A DNA stretch of 64,000 nucleotides from Microthyrium microscopicum (GCA_010405405.1 MU004230.1:4481045-4545044); one strand, 5' to 3'; positions 35,721-47,296 are shown, counted from the stretch's first letter. Made by a program: numbers and translations. The notes: generated from the sequence alone by a model not told the origin.

Positions 35721-36425
35721 TGGCCTTGGACTACGCCTGTTCTTCCCGACAGTGTGGGCATGACATTATAAGGTACGTCTTTATTGTTATGCATGTGTGA
35801 ACGTGATCTGGCGATGCGAAGGCTGAGATGACTGGCGGTTGCGGGCTGGCTGGTAAGAGTTGTTGTGACTCTTCTCGACGGTTTGATTTTTCTCTCTCCC
35901 TTATGGAAGGCTTTCCTTCATCTCTTGTTTTCAACACTTTTTGTTTATACTATCCTTTCAGTCAGAGGGACTACCCTGGGTAATTTTTGTCTCTTGTACG
36001 GTGTTTTGTGTCGATAGCATCATGATGGCTTGCATTGGGAAGGCAACACGAGCATAGTTGTTTGGTGTTTTGGGCTGTGTATATGTTGAGCGTGCAATGC
36101 GCTGGGTTGAGTGTTTAATTATAATTTCAATGGGATTGGGATTGGCGAGTCCCTGTTAATGCTTCATTGATGGTGTCTTTCGCATTTTTGTGATCTCTTT
36201 CTCGCATCACAAACGTCACTTTTCGTGAATGGGGTGATGAGTTCTTATTAGCCATAGGATCTCCTTTTATTCTTCATCAAAGGGTGTAAGTATGTAAACA
36301 TGTGCGGTAACCGAGATCCATTGCCTGGTCACTAATTCAACACAACTTCCAATGGTCTTTACATTCTACGGATATTCAAAGCAATGGCCAAGAGATTGAC
36401 ACTTCTGCGTGTAGGTAGCCTACTG
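35721..36425. other. 3' flank of KOG1 and start of the subtelomeric zone
   Basis: T/G-rich intergenic DNA; no gene or repeat recognised. Confidence 0.45.
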
Positions 36426-36881
36426 TCAAACATTCTCTTTAGTACAATAGTCACTCTTGACATTGCCGGCCTGGGAGCAATTTGCGCACGTCTTGATGTA
36501 ATCGATGTTGCCGGTATTGTTGTCGTTGGCATTACAGTGGTAGAGCGATGTTGCCAGTGACGCTCGAGACGAACTGGAGCCTTGATGACCTGCATGATAT
36601 ACTGCCAAATCTGTGGATAGTACTCTAGGCGTTGCCAGGTACGACACCAGGCGCTCCGCTGGCTGTTTTCTGCATATCAGCTTACGTTATAAAAGTCACT
36701 CTGGACCCATATCACTCTTTGACATGATAGACTTCATACACCATTAACTCAAAGTGCAACAGGACGTCGGCTCACAAATATTTGCCAGAGTGTGTCCGCA
36801 ATAGTCAATGTTTTTGAGTTAATTACGAGCCTCGGTGGTAGCGACAAGAGTAAACAAGACCATAGTATTGAATATCTTCAT
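36426..36881 (-). pseudogene. decayed paralogue of the small secreted cysteine protein at 37627-38363
   Basis: From an ATG at 36881 the minus strand reads a signal-peptide-like MKIFNTMVLFTLVATTEARN and then hits TAA at 36819-36821. Just beyond, in the same frame, is NIDYCGHTLANI, matching GRNYCGHSLAFI of the neighbouring gene, with a GT donor (36775) at the same place. After a candidate acceptor at 36659 the frame resumes (36658-36426) and ends LYHCNANDNNTGNID...C..C...DYCTKENV, matching C-x5-NTTGDI...C...C...DVC next door. It is therefore a homologue broken by a nonsense codon between signal peptide and first Cys. An unrecognised intron around the TAA could rescue it, but I found no acceptor. 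Confidence 0.6.
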
Positions 36882-37626
36882 GTTTGCGATTTGAAGTTCC
36901 AGGAAGGTAAGCGTTTGGTGTTGAGAATGAGTATCTTGACGACCTGAATCGCGATAGTCTTTTCTTCTCTTTTATAAGAACAATGAGCTCTTATACGCAT
37001 ACCGAAGACCGGACTCGGGGTAAGTAGCCTAATGATTTCTTCGCAGGTTACTTCTATTCACACGAGTTCGTCATACACTATGCCTCTTCGTCTTCATGTC
37101 ATAAGATGATTCTTGTAAGTCAATTTGTCTTCAGGGCGAAGCCGTGAGCGGATGGATGCGATATGAAGTTATCAATCTCGTACTTACCACCACCTCTCCA
37201 CGACCGTACCTGAGCTCCCTGGAGTGATTCTTTGTGTAGCCTTTTTCAAACTCTTTACACTAGCGGGAAGGCTCTCTGACAAATCAGACCATTGTAGACG
37301 GTAATCCTTATCATGATACCGTAGAACTTTTGATTTCCTAGAAGAGCACTTGGCACAGACATATCAGACAATGAGACAGAAGTTTTCTTCTTAAACTTCA
37401 CACATCAATGATTGTAGCTTTCGGTCTTTGCGCCTTGCTTTGATCATCTACTGAATCTACTTATTACACAAGGAAAAAGAATCTTTTCTCTTTGCATAAG
37501 ATTCTCAAGAGCATAGATATTCATTTATACCTACGGGCTCGGGGTGAGTCTTACATAACTTCCCAAGGCGGTTACATGTTGCGTAGTACTATGGAGCCAT
37601 CGCCAGCTTGTATGAGCCTTACTCGT
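36882..37626. other. intergenic between the two secreted-protein loci
   Basis: No further intact gene read here; presumed upstream region of the decayed copy and 3' flank of the intact one. Confidence 0.4.
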
Positions 37627-38363
37627 TCACTGAGGGCCTGGGTTGAACACGGTGGGGTTTTCAGGCGTCCCACCATTATAGCGCTGCGACCCATATGGAC
37701 AGACATCATTATCCTCCCTCTCGGAACATACGTTTTTTTCGCAATTATACTGCCACACAATGTCGCCAGTTGTATTGTCATCGTCAACACACTTGTAAAC
37801 TGCTTGTCCCAGTTTGGTTGGACTGGGTATCCAGGGTACCCCTTTGCCTCTTAGGTATGCCATCAGGATTCTTTCGTAATAAGGATTATCGCCTGCAGAA
37901 GGTTTCTTCGTTACGCCGTCTGTATCATTTTCGGATGATTCCTTTGTCTTGCTGTCTGTATCGTTTTTGAAAGGAAAACGCGATCCGCTAACTGTATTTC
38001 CAAAACGTTAGTTATATATAATGGTGTAGGTAAGTATTGATGAGAAGCACTGCATCATGTTCTGAGTAGTAGATGTGTCGGCAACTTACCAATGAATGCT
38101 AGGCTGTGGCCGCAGTAATTACGACCCTTAGTGCATTGGTTGTTGGCAAGGAAGTGGAGCGCCGAAGCAGTGACTGGCAGGATAGACTCAACGACAAGTA
38201 TTTGAGTGACTGTTGTAAGATAGGTGGTTGTATAAGATTGATTGGTACTAGATAGCTGACGAGGGATGCCAGGTAGAGCGGTGGTAGCTGGAATGGCATG
38301 AGTGCGGTTGGTTGCAGCCAGAGCAGCAGTAGCCAGAGAGAAAACGGTGAATGATATATGCAT
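37627..38363 (-). CDS. small secreted cysteine-containing protein, effector-like
   Basis: Exons 38363-38090 and 37991-37627; 639 nt, 212 residues. The ATG at 38363 opens a clear signal peptide (MHISFTVFSLATAALAATN). The precursor then has a Thr/Ser-rich stretch of about 70 residues and a compact part with six cysteines: NQC, NYCGHSLAFI, VYKC, QYNC, KNVC, NDVC, enough for three disulfides. The intron splits right after CGHSLAFI (GTAAGT; TACAG). A segment between the second and third Cys is Lys/Asp/Ser-rich, and the tail is YNGGTPENPTVFNPGPQ. I know no named family for it. Size, secretion, Cys spacing, a decayed tandem relative and subtelomeric position fit a fast-evolving secreted effector or antimicrobial; that role is inference. 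Confidence 0.78.
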
Positions 38364-39429
38364 GGTTATATTTGGATTGATTTTGGAAGTAGTTAGTTGT
38401 TTGGCGATGCTAACAGCTGTAGAGAAGAGAAGGTGTGTGGACTTGAATTTTCTTCCTTTCCCACAACACTGTGGCCCCATCATAAAATCAGATTTGGTAA
38501 GCTACATCTTGGATTTGGGATGAATAGTCTCGCTTAACGTCTGTTTGGTCCCATACCTTATGTATCAAGAGAGGACGCTGCTCACCGGTTCGCCAGTACA
38601 TAGCAGACCGGCAATAAGGTACCACGATTCAAATAACTTTAAGTCTTGACTGTCAGTGCCCATTTCGCCGCGTATCTATTATTTGCAGATAGAAAACTCT
38701 ATGAAAGATCGTCTCACAATCAGACGAAGCTTGTTTGTAAATCATTTGCGAGCAAATATGACATGTATAGGTACCTATAGAATCTCATTACTGGGGTTTC
38801 AGCCTTAGAGATGTCAATTTCAGCCTGATGGCGACTGATTGACGTATCTTGACTGGTCACGTTTTGTAGTGTAAGAAGTTTGTAAACTTGATCCCTGAGG
38901 TTTCCAAGCTTTCTTCATGACAAAAAAACTCTTGTCCGGTTGATGCACTGAGGCAGAGAGAGAGAGAACAATTCTTCGTTTTTCGTTTGGTAAAGTTGAC
39001 GAGGGCTTGTATACTCCTAAGATCCACAGACACGGCGGATCGCTTCGTTATCTGAGCCGTCTTCGCCTCCATTTCTATTTCAAGATAGATCTGTAGATTA
39101 AGCTAAGTTCAAGAAAGACCGAGGAATAATGTTAATCTTACACTCAAGCAGACTGGTGGCGGAGGCAGAGAATATGGAAAGTGCGGAGAAAAGGCCTTTT
39201 ATATAATTCACATGCAAAGGGACATTGATTTTGTTCTGATTTCCGCCAGCATTTCAATAACATACTTGTGCTCTTAAGTGATCTTGCTTCTTTCTAAGCT
39301 CAAAATCTACGAGTGGTTGTAGTTCGAGAAGCTAGCAATTTGTCAATATCAGGCATTACAAGACTCGTCAGAATGTCTTTTCGTGACTAGCTGGGCACTG
39401 GGTGGAAGGTAGAATCTGCCAACAGAGCC
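38364..39429. other. upstream region of the secreted-protein gene
   Basis: About 1 kb without a gene that I can support. Short frames on both strands lack splice partners or recognisable motifs. Confidence 0.4.
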
Positions 39430-39690
39430 ATCAACTGCATGGGAGACATCGAACGCGATGGGAAGATCCGTGAAACATGTGCCACAATCCGATGCGAGCG
39501 ATTAAAATCAATGCGGGCGATTGAGTGTGATGGTAGATATCGAGTGCGATGGGAGACATCAAATGCAATGGGAAGATCGAGTGTACTGGGAAATCGGCAT
39601 TTTCCAAATTCCCAAGACATTCTCTACAATCTGAAGCGAGCCATCAAAGGCAATGTTGACCAACAAATGCAATGGTAGCCATAAGCTGTC
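39430..39690. repeat. degenerate short tandem repeat built on a CGATGGGAG/CATCGAGTG motif
   Basis: Variants of ATCGAGTGCGATGGGAGACATC recur with roughly 22-27 bp spacing and many substitutions (GACATCGAACGCGATGGGAA, GATATCGAGTGCGATGGGAG, CATCAAATGCAATGGGAA). Isolated matches continue at about 39815, 41175, 41310 and 41670. It looks like an old, decayed minisatellite. The same words occur in the TIR elements at 48.1 and 51.1 kb. Confidence 0.55.
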
Positions 39691-40279
39691 TTAGTATTGT
39701 CAAGAATAATGGCCCTAGAAGGAATCTTGAAAGAAAATGGGTGGAGGCAAGCTTCGTGAGGCAAGACAACTCGATTTGTGCGACGAAAGATCACCTTTTG
39801 TGCAGAACATCAGATGTTATGGTCATTACCGAGTACGATGGGAGTCATCGAGGTGTGATTCCAGCGCAACATAGGTCTGACATGAAGAGAGCATTTTCCT
39901 CACGACGCTTTCTTATGTTCACGAACGCGACAGACCTTTGCTGTACCTGTTAAGAAACGTAGGATATGGCACAAAAGTTGCGGACCGATATGCCACTCAC
40001 GCTGATTACGCCTTGTCAAAATTTCTTCTCGGCTTGCTTGACGCTGCTATCAACATTAAGTAAGGTAGTCACAAAAGCGAATCTGGTTTATGATCTCCTA
40101 TTTGGCTGATTTTCCGCTTTGCGTCTCTTGGCAACTATGAGCAATGCCGCCATCACTCGAATGGCATCCTTATACCTTGATCCTAGAATTGATTTGAACA
40201 CTCACTAAGCAAACCGGTCAAACACTGGCCAGGTACCTATCGGACGGCGATTAGGTGGCGACATGAGAGTCAAACATTG
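39691..40279. other. subtelomeric non-coding stretch
   Basis: Apart from one isolated copy of the CGATGGGAG-type motif near 39836, I see nothing here. Confidence 0.4.
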
Positions 40280-40681
40280 ACAAGATTCAAGAATACTCTC
40301 CAAATCGCCAGGTGGAATTGGCAAGCCTTGCACAGCGGAAGGCTAAAGTCCAGGCAAAGATTCAGGCAATGGTGCAGAAGAAGATAACTCACTTTCACAT
40401 CTTCTCTATCAACAAAGAAAATGATCTCCTGCATTACTTGGAGGATGCATGGGGACCGACATGAACAAGGGCATCATCATTCTTCTCAGGCGCATCGCTC
40501 ACTATTGATATCTCCTCCTCGAGTCGTGGGATACCAGCGAGCTCCAAGTCTAGACGAGAATGTAGGTGTTCCACGACTCGACGAGGAAGAATGGGTTGTT
40601 TTTGAGAGCCGAGCAATCCAGGAACCTCCAGAGATGGATTCCGGCGATGATGAAACGGAACCTGTGAGCCAAATGACTTGA
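40280..40681 (+). pseudogene. possible gene remnant (basic coiled-coil block plus acidic tail)
   Basis: Two coding-looking blocks in different frames. At about 40279-40449 the frame reads DKIQEYSPNRQVELASLAQR..., a Lys/Gln-rich helix, and stops at TGA. From about 40421 another frame reads to 40681 and ends with an acidic tail (DEEEWVVFESRAIQEPPEMD, then SGDDETEPVSQMT). No GT-AG pair with good signals joins them cleanly, so I treat it as a decayed or mis-modelled gene. No family recognised. Low confidence. Confidence 0.3.
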
Positions 40682-42245
40682 TCTGTAACAAAATCGGCTT
40701 AGATGATAATGATCTTCCAAGATATCCTCTATGCGCCTATTGCGCAAACCTACAAACTCATAACCTCGATCGAGTCACCCGTTCATCTACTCCGGATCGC
40801 AACGTGAGAATATTGTTAGTTGTTACAAGTTCTCCAACAGTAGGCAAGTTTGCATACAGTTTGGCCGGGCTGGACAGAGAGCTGATATGCACCCACTAGC
40901 GCCGATTGGAGTTATCGAGTGTTATGGGGACCATGCGATGCGATGGTCATATCTCTCTGGTTTGAGATAATGGGACAGTTCGCCGGCTGCTTCGATTAGC
41001 CTGAAACTTCCGGACAAGCACCAAATGAGATAGTAATCATCAAAGTCTCTCATAGCCATACTAATGTATCACGAAGCCGACAAGCCGCATAGTGTTCTCA
41101 CCATAGAATGTAACGGTAGCACAGAGAACTATGACGCAGCGAGGCGAATTAGAGTCGATTGAGCTTCAAGTGTCTCGGAAGCAATCGAGCGCGGTGGGAG
41201 CTATCGCGAGGTATATATTCCTGTGACCTGAGGCTGTAACATAAGCAAAGAAGGGAATTGAAGAGGATCTGGGTAGCCGTTGTCAGTCTCTCCTTGCGAA
41301 CTCAATACACGATGGTTGCCATCGAATGCTGTGGCGTGTTTAGAGCATGTGCTTCAGGCCAGAGTGAGGACGCAGGTCTCGTACATTCGGGATCAGAATG
41401 GTAGGAACACAATCCCAGAAACGAGATGGAGATTGCTTTTCAGTAGTAGCCATACACTCGTATCGTGCAATGTTGAAGCCATCGGCTGGCTTCCGCATGT
41501 CAGTGTTGTATGCGCCTCCACTCAGGTTCCCAAGCCAAACTCGCCAGCGCTCTGATTTCTCCTCTCAACTCTTCGTGAATCGACTTTATAGATCGGGAAA
41601 TCATCAACTAATGCTGATGCGTGCTGGAACGATCATGTGGCACTTTTGCGGCGAACGCCCATAGCATATAATGGGATTTATCGATTGCCATCAAAGTTAT
41701 CAGAACAGATGGGAGCCGCCCAGTGTTTGCCATCGGAATTCTTGGCAAGCTGTGCCAACCACGGAACCGATGACTGGATGATCACAGCTTGATGTTATAG
41801 CATACTACGTACGGTAACTCTGGTCTGACAGTCTCATTATGGCACTTGTAAGCTGTTCATACCCAAATTGCTGGGTAGCATGTTCAATACATCAATGAAG
41901 TTGGGCGCCAATGGGAAATACGATCCAGATAGTGACTTTCAGCCAACCTTTGACCGGAGCTGGGGTTCCTCAACAAGACAATGCATAGCAGGGACAGTTC
42001 GCGATTTTACGAAAACCTGGCAGCTCCATGCTTGAGGTTAAGGCTAGTCGGTCGTAGGGTACGACAAAATTCGCTGCGACTGATAGACAACGCTCAAGAT
42101 AAAGTTGATCGAGTGATGCCTCTGAACGACGTTCTGAGCTAATCTGGAGATCGTACAGTGGGCGGACGCGTCGTCTACGGTCAAAGGGATCGTTCGCAGC
42201 AAGGGGTGGGTTTTTCAATGGAGGGAAGTGCCAGATCCTGGGACA
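40682..42245. other. subtelomeric region without recognised gene
   Basis: Contains scattered CGATGGGAG/ATCGAGTG motif copies (about 40915, 41175, 41310, 41670) and many short frames. I see no gene that I can support. Confidence 0.4.
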
Positions 42246-42985
42246 ATCATTCTTTGACACTATACAGTATGCTTTACTGGCGAGGTGGAGGATGGAAGTG
42301 TCGTCTTGCATGGGAGATCACGTCCTCTACGCTCAACAGGACCCTCTACAGCATGGCTGTTTACAGCGGATGGAAGGACTGATAGGCGTTACTTGCCGTG
42401 GATGAAGAGGTGCTTGATACTGACCAGCAGGCTTTACAGGTATGGAAGTGCGCGTGAATACCCAATGTTAGCGACAATATCGTCATGGCGGAAGAATAGC
42501 ATTCGGTTCTGGCGTAGAAGGTATTGCGGCTGGTAGAAATAGATGTTGGTATGAGCGAAAACGGTCCCTCCATGGCAGGACAATAACCCCCGAGTCTGGT
42601 GTAGAATGTGCTGCGGCTGGTAGGGCTGACTTTTGCGTCGAAGAACACGTCCTTCAATTCCATAGACAAGATAGCAGCGCCGAATCTGGCGTGGAAGGTG
42701 TTGCGGCTGGCGGCACTGGATCTTCGCGTGCTCGGTCATGTCCCCTTCCATGGACGAAATAGTCTCCGAGTTTGGCGTGGAAGGTGCTGGGGCTAGTAGA
42801 ACTGGGTTCTTGCGGGGACGACCACTTCCCATCTATAGACTATGATAGAACCGCAGCTTTGTGTTTGGAAGGTGCTGGGGCTGATAGAACCTCATTCTTA
42901 CGAAGACGACAAAGTCGGTCCTCTACAAGACAGCACCGCTGCTTCGATTTTGGTGCGAAGGCGCTGCAGCTGGTGTGAAGTGTCA
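42246..42985. repeat. ~87 bp minisatellite array
   Basis: Units begin with a (G)AGTTTGGCGTGGAAGGTGC-like word at about 42504, 42591, 42681, 42767, 42853 and 42940: periods 87, 90, 86, 86, 87. Each unit continues GCGGCTGGTAGAACTGG-like, then CGTCC...CCATAGACAAGATAG-like. More diverged units may reach back to about 42246. Divergence of roughly a quarter between units indicates age. Because the main period is 29 codons, long frames stay open on both strands through the array (a Gln-Pro-Gln-His-type repeat on the minus strand), which I regard as by-products rather than genes. Confidence 0.8.
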
Positions 42986-43529
42986 GGTATTTGCTTTCGC
43001 GGCCCGCATAGCTCTTTCATCCTACTTTAGAGTAGTTGTGAAGGTTGACTAAGTAGACATCTCGCACCCCTAGCCAAGCAGATCTGATTTAACGTTCCGA
43101 TAAAAATGCAATTGCTGTCACATTCAATGCTCTATGATCAGGCGCAGGCATTTTTCTCGAAGAAGTCTCACGGGTGACGGCAGACAACGTGGGCGAGGAG
43201 TGCTGGACCTGACGGCTCGCATATTTGATCGACTGCCCGAGCGGCTGTGCAATTGTGTAAAGATATGATTGTTGTCGGTTTTCTCTCACTCCCTAATCAA
43301 CAATATTCATGAATGCTGATCGGCGGGTAGAAATTGGCCGAAGTGTTGCGTGGCAGCCTGGCAGGAGGAAAAAGGCTGGGCTGGGCGGGGAAGCCAAACT
43401 TTCTGTGAAGTTGCGCTTTCACTACTGGGAAACATCAACATGCATTTTTACGTACCACAAAGGTTCAGCCCAAATTTTCTCGAAAAAACCACGACGGCCG
43501 CGCAATCTGTGATCGAGGATGTAGTTCTT
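42986..43529. other. spacer between the two tandem arrays
   Basis: About 0.5 kb with no gene or repeat that I could recognise. Confidence 0.4.
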
Positions 43530-44950
43530 CCGTCATCCGGGGCAGAATTGTGTTTCTGCCCCGACTCGGGAGTTTGTATGGCCGTTTCTATGCAAACTGC
43601 CCATGTTGTGACAGAAACCCAAATACGAGTCCGTCGGTTCATGTTCCTGTATGATTCGAAGGATATAAGCGACATGGTTTCAATGGTATTGTTTTCATAA
43701 TGGCCGGCGTCACAGGCGGGGAGTTCTCCTCTTCCGTATACTTGTATGGGAATCGCTAGCCAAACTGTCTCTCTCATTAGTAAATTCAAGCCAACTCCGC
43801 TACACTAGTTGTATACCTCAATCGGTTGAGATCAACCAGCCGATTTGAATGGTGGCATTATTGTGATGGGCGGCAGTGAGGGTACCGAGATATCCCAAGC
43901 TGCATATTTGTATGGGTATTACTAGCAAAAAGGTTTCCCTCGATAGTAAATTTAGATCAACGCCGCCTAGTGAGGCTTTTACCGTAATGGACTAAACGAA
44001 GCAATCCGGATTCAATGGTGGCATTGTTGTGATGGGCGGCAGTGAGAGTACCGAGATATCCCAAGCTGCATATTTGTATGGGTATTACTAGCAAAAAGGT
44101 TTCCCTCGATAGTAAATTTAGATCAACGCCGCCCAGTAAGGCTTCAACCACAATCGAATAAACAAAGCAAGCCGGGTTCAATGGTGTCATTGTTGTGATG
44201 GGCGGCAGTGAGAGTACCGAGATATCCCAAGTTGTATATTTGAATGAGCATTACTAGCAAAAGTGTTTTTGTCAATAGAAAATTTGCAAGACTACCGCCT
44301 AGAAATATGACCACATCAATTGACTAGGCTCAGCGAGCCGATTTCAATGGTGTCCTTGTTGTGATGGGCGGCGTCGAAGATACCGAGATAGACTCAGCTG
44401 AACATTTGTGTGAGGATTACTAGCAAAACCTTCCACTAGATATTTGAAAATCTACTGAACAGTTGAGCATTAGTTATATAGCTTACACGATAGAACTCAG
44501 TGAGCCGGTCTTGTTGATGTACTTCTCAAGCTGGGCGGCCATGAGCAAGCGAAGGTAGACTAGATCGCAAATTTGTATGGAGATTGCTACCAAAAGCTTT
44601 CACTACTTCCAGAGAATTCGACGTAGCATTTGAGCATTAGTTAAATACCTTGACATGGCCTACTCGACGAGCCGGATCTAATGGTATACTTCTCAAGCTG
44701 GGCGGAGTTGAAAGCACGTAAATACAGCGGGTCGTAAATTTGGTAGCGAAAATGTCTACTCTTATTGAATAGCTCGTGGCATCAGCTCAGCACAAACTTA
44801 ATACCTCTATCGAATCAGCTCATTGAGCCGGTCACAGTGATATTGTTTTCATGATGGGCGGACACGGATATGTAGATATAAAGGGGGTGGCGGATTGGTA
44901 TGGCGCTACTTATGAGGCCAGGTGCCCAGGAACCTAATAAGCCACCAAGA
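43530..44950. repeat. 166 bp subtelomeric satellite, about eight units
   Basis: A GATGGGCGGC-type anchor recurs at 43699, 43865, 44031, 44197, 44363, 44530, 44698 and 44853: spacings 166, 166, 166, 166, 167, 168, 155; a more diverged unit probably starts near 43533. Each unit contains GAGTACCGAGATATCCCAAG-like, CATATTTGTATGGGTATTAC-like and GATCAACGCCGCCCAGT-like words and ends TTCAATGGTGTCATTGTTGT. The units at 43865-44240 are nearly identical over long stretches; outer units are progressively diverged. The exact 166 bp period and higher identity at the centre are typical of unequal crossing-over in a satellite. Confidence 0.9.
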
Positions 44951-46651
44951 CTCCAGACTAGTCAGCCCCCAGCACGAAGGTCATTTGTTCTATCCAAGAT
45001 CTTTCATAATAAACTGCTTCTACCCCGAGAAAGGTAAAGAAGGTGGGTATGAGTTCGAGAGCTGGCGGAGCCTTGGTCGAACAACCGGCGGCAATCCGCC
45101 TACTCGGGTTATGACCAAGATGAGTTGTGAGTCAAGTCGCCACTACCGAAAAGTTCCAATGAAAGTTGACATTTTCCAGTCTTACTCTACCAAATTGTTA
45201 ACATCTTCATGCTCAAAGCATTGTTTCCATCTCAGACCGTGGTGTTGATGTCGAATACCTCAGTAGGGCGTTGAGGATCGGCCTCGTGGAGTCCACGTGG
45301 GCGTCGTGGCTGCCCCTTCCCATCATCCATGATCCGATTCCAGCTGCTACGTCTTGCATCGAAAGTCGTCCATCTTTTCCGTCTATTTCTTGGATTTCTT
45401 GATAGCTCTGGCTGCGCTAGCTACTACAATGCCAGCATAAATTGTGGCCCGGGTCTCCATCACTCGTCGTCTTGGGAGATTCTCTCCCAAACATCCGATG
45501 TTCAACCACAGACCCCGATAGTCAATGGCGATCGCCATCTGCAGTGGTTGTTAATACATCACACAGTTGCCGTGGACACTGATTGTAAGCTTGGGAACGA
45601 TGAAAATATGATTTGGCCTTGCTAACAGTTCTAGAAAGTTCCAGACTTCCTTTTCATCTCGATTCGCCGACCTTCTACCTGCCTTCCGCTACACCCTTGT
45701 TCGTTCTTGAGAGCCTAGAAAACCCCAGATACAGTGACTCCCCAATGCCGTCGACTTCCATCACTGGCATGCATTACTCATTGGCTCTCTCCAGCCGAGT
45801 ATTCGTACCTCCCAAGCGCTGCGGCCATAATTTGACTACAATGACGGACAACACTTTGCGTCCGTGAAATCTGCTACTTTGGGCTTTGAAGAAGCAGACA
45901 GTGTTTAGGATACAGCAATGATTCTGGAGCTTCCAGAGTGAATGTGCCTATTTCACGCTCTGCAAAGCACATGTTCTTGACTGAAAAGCCAACTTGGTTG
46001 GTCGCCTATCACTCTCCTGTCTGGAGAGTGTTCTGCTGGCCTCACCCATCAGGCTTTCATCGTGTTATTTCCAAGCGGGCAAATCTTTCTGGCAGACTGC
46101 GACATTGAAGCGCTCTGCTGCCCATCGATTGCTCTACTCTAGTACTCATTTTCAGCGGCCCTACGCTCTTTCAAAATTACCTGACAAGTGTTCTCCAGCC
46201 CAGCAAAGAACTTTCCGGTCACTTTGTCGCTCGTGCATCTCAGAGGATCTACAAGTTGCGATGCACTTGCCTGGAGCCCCTTGGACAATGCTAGCGGAAA
46301 TTTCCCTTTTACAGTCAGATCAAGGCGGACAAGAGGAGGCGCGATTCCGATCAAGGGTTTGTCGATCTGCATGGCAAGTCTTTCATTTATTGCCTTCTGT
46401 TATCTACCGGGGCATATCCCATCGGGATCTCAGAAATAGCTTTGACGGTGGGCCATTTAGAATGTGCTGTGTGCATATTTCACCTGATTGGAGTGTGTCA
46501 TCTGTTCTGGCCACGCGGCATGTGCCTACAACGCGGCGTATTGTGGGAAACAGGCACGAGAGGGAAACAGATCCAGCATTCAAGATTGTATTGTTCATCG
46601 CGGGACCAGAAATCTGGTAGACTTGGTCACATATCAAACCAAGCTTGTTCC
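44951..46651. other. subtelomeric region without a supported gene
   Basis: Holds many short frames and one open frame of 208 codons (45994-46620, +) with a non-ATG start, biased neither to known motifs nor to splice signals. I do not call a gene here. Confidence 0.35.
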
Positions 46652-47296
46652 TCAGGCTATTTTCTCGTTCGGATCATCGGTCTCGATGTCGAGCTTATCG
46701 CTCAAGTCCACCTTGTCACGCTTCAATTCACCCAGCGACTCCTCAGGCTTGTTATCAACGTCTTCATCCAAATTGAGAGCATACGAGGACTTTTCCCACT
46801 TCGCCAACCTTGCCTCCAGCTGCTCGACTGTCTCTTGAAGATTTCGAATCTTCACGTCCTTGACTTTGTCCTCGGCTGAGGATTTGATCTTGTCAGGGAC
46901 TGAGTTGAGAAACTCGCTCAGCCATTTGACGTTGAACTTGAGACCGCCATTCTCGGTTTGTAGGGAATCTAGTTGCTCTTGAAGGGTTTCGGTGGCTGCT
47001 CTCAGCTCTGATGCATGGCGTTAGTACAATTCATCTCACTCCCAGCATGAACTTACTGGCATCAAAGTCTTGACGATAGAAGATCTCAAAAGGCAGAACA
47101 GCCTTGAGTAGCTCTTTCAGAGTATCGTGGTCGGGAATGGTTTGCACGACGCGATCTAGGTCAGCTTGCGAGGCTTGGATGTTGGAGATCTATCAGTGGT
47201 CAGTACACAACAACGGATGCTTGACAATCAGAAGCTCACATCAGAAATGTCAAGCTCGTGAGCCTCCGCATTATCAGCTTCCTTTAGCTTGTCCAT
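46652..47296 (-). CDS. small acidic coiled-coil protein, unknown
   Basis: Exons 47296-47240, 47189-47057, 47007-46652; 546 nt, 181 residues, both introns about 49 bp with good ends (GTGAGC...GATAG; GTAAGT...ATCAG). Sequence starts MDKLKEADNAEAHELDISD. A globular-looking middle (VVQTIPDHDTLKELLKAVLP, FEIFYRQDFDAK) is followed by two heptad-rich helices (LRAATETLQEQLDSLQTENG and KIRNLQETVEQLEARLAKWE) and an acidic tail. No signal peptide or membrane segment. It is divergent from the 527-residue protein gene, 658 bp between starts. I recognise no family, but splicing and coiled-coil heptads make it a real gene. Confidence 0.75.

Noticed and set aside
42434-42832. 132-codon minus-strand frame in the 87 bp array
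   Set aside because: Explained by a repeat period divisible by three rather than by a gene.
45994-46620. 208-codon plus-strand open frame
   Set aside because: No ATG start, no recognisable motif, no splice partners; a frame of this length can occur by chance in a 64 kb window.
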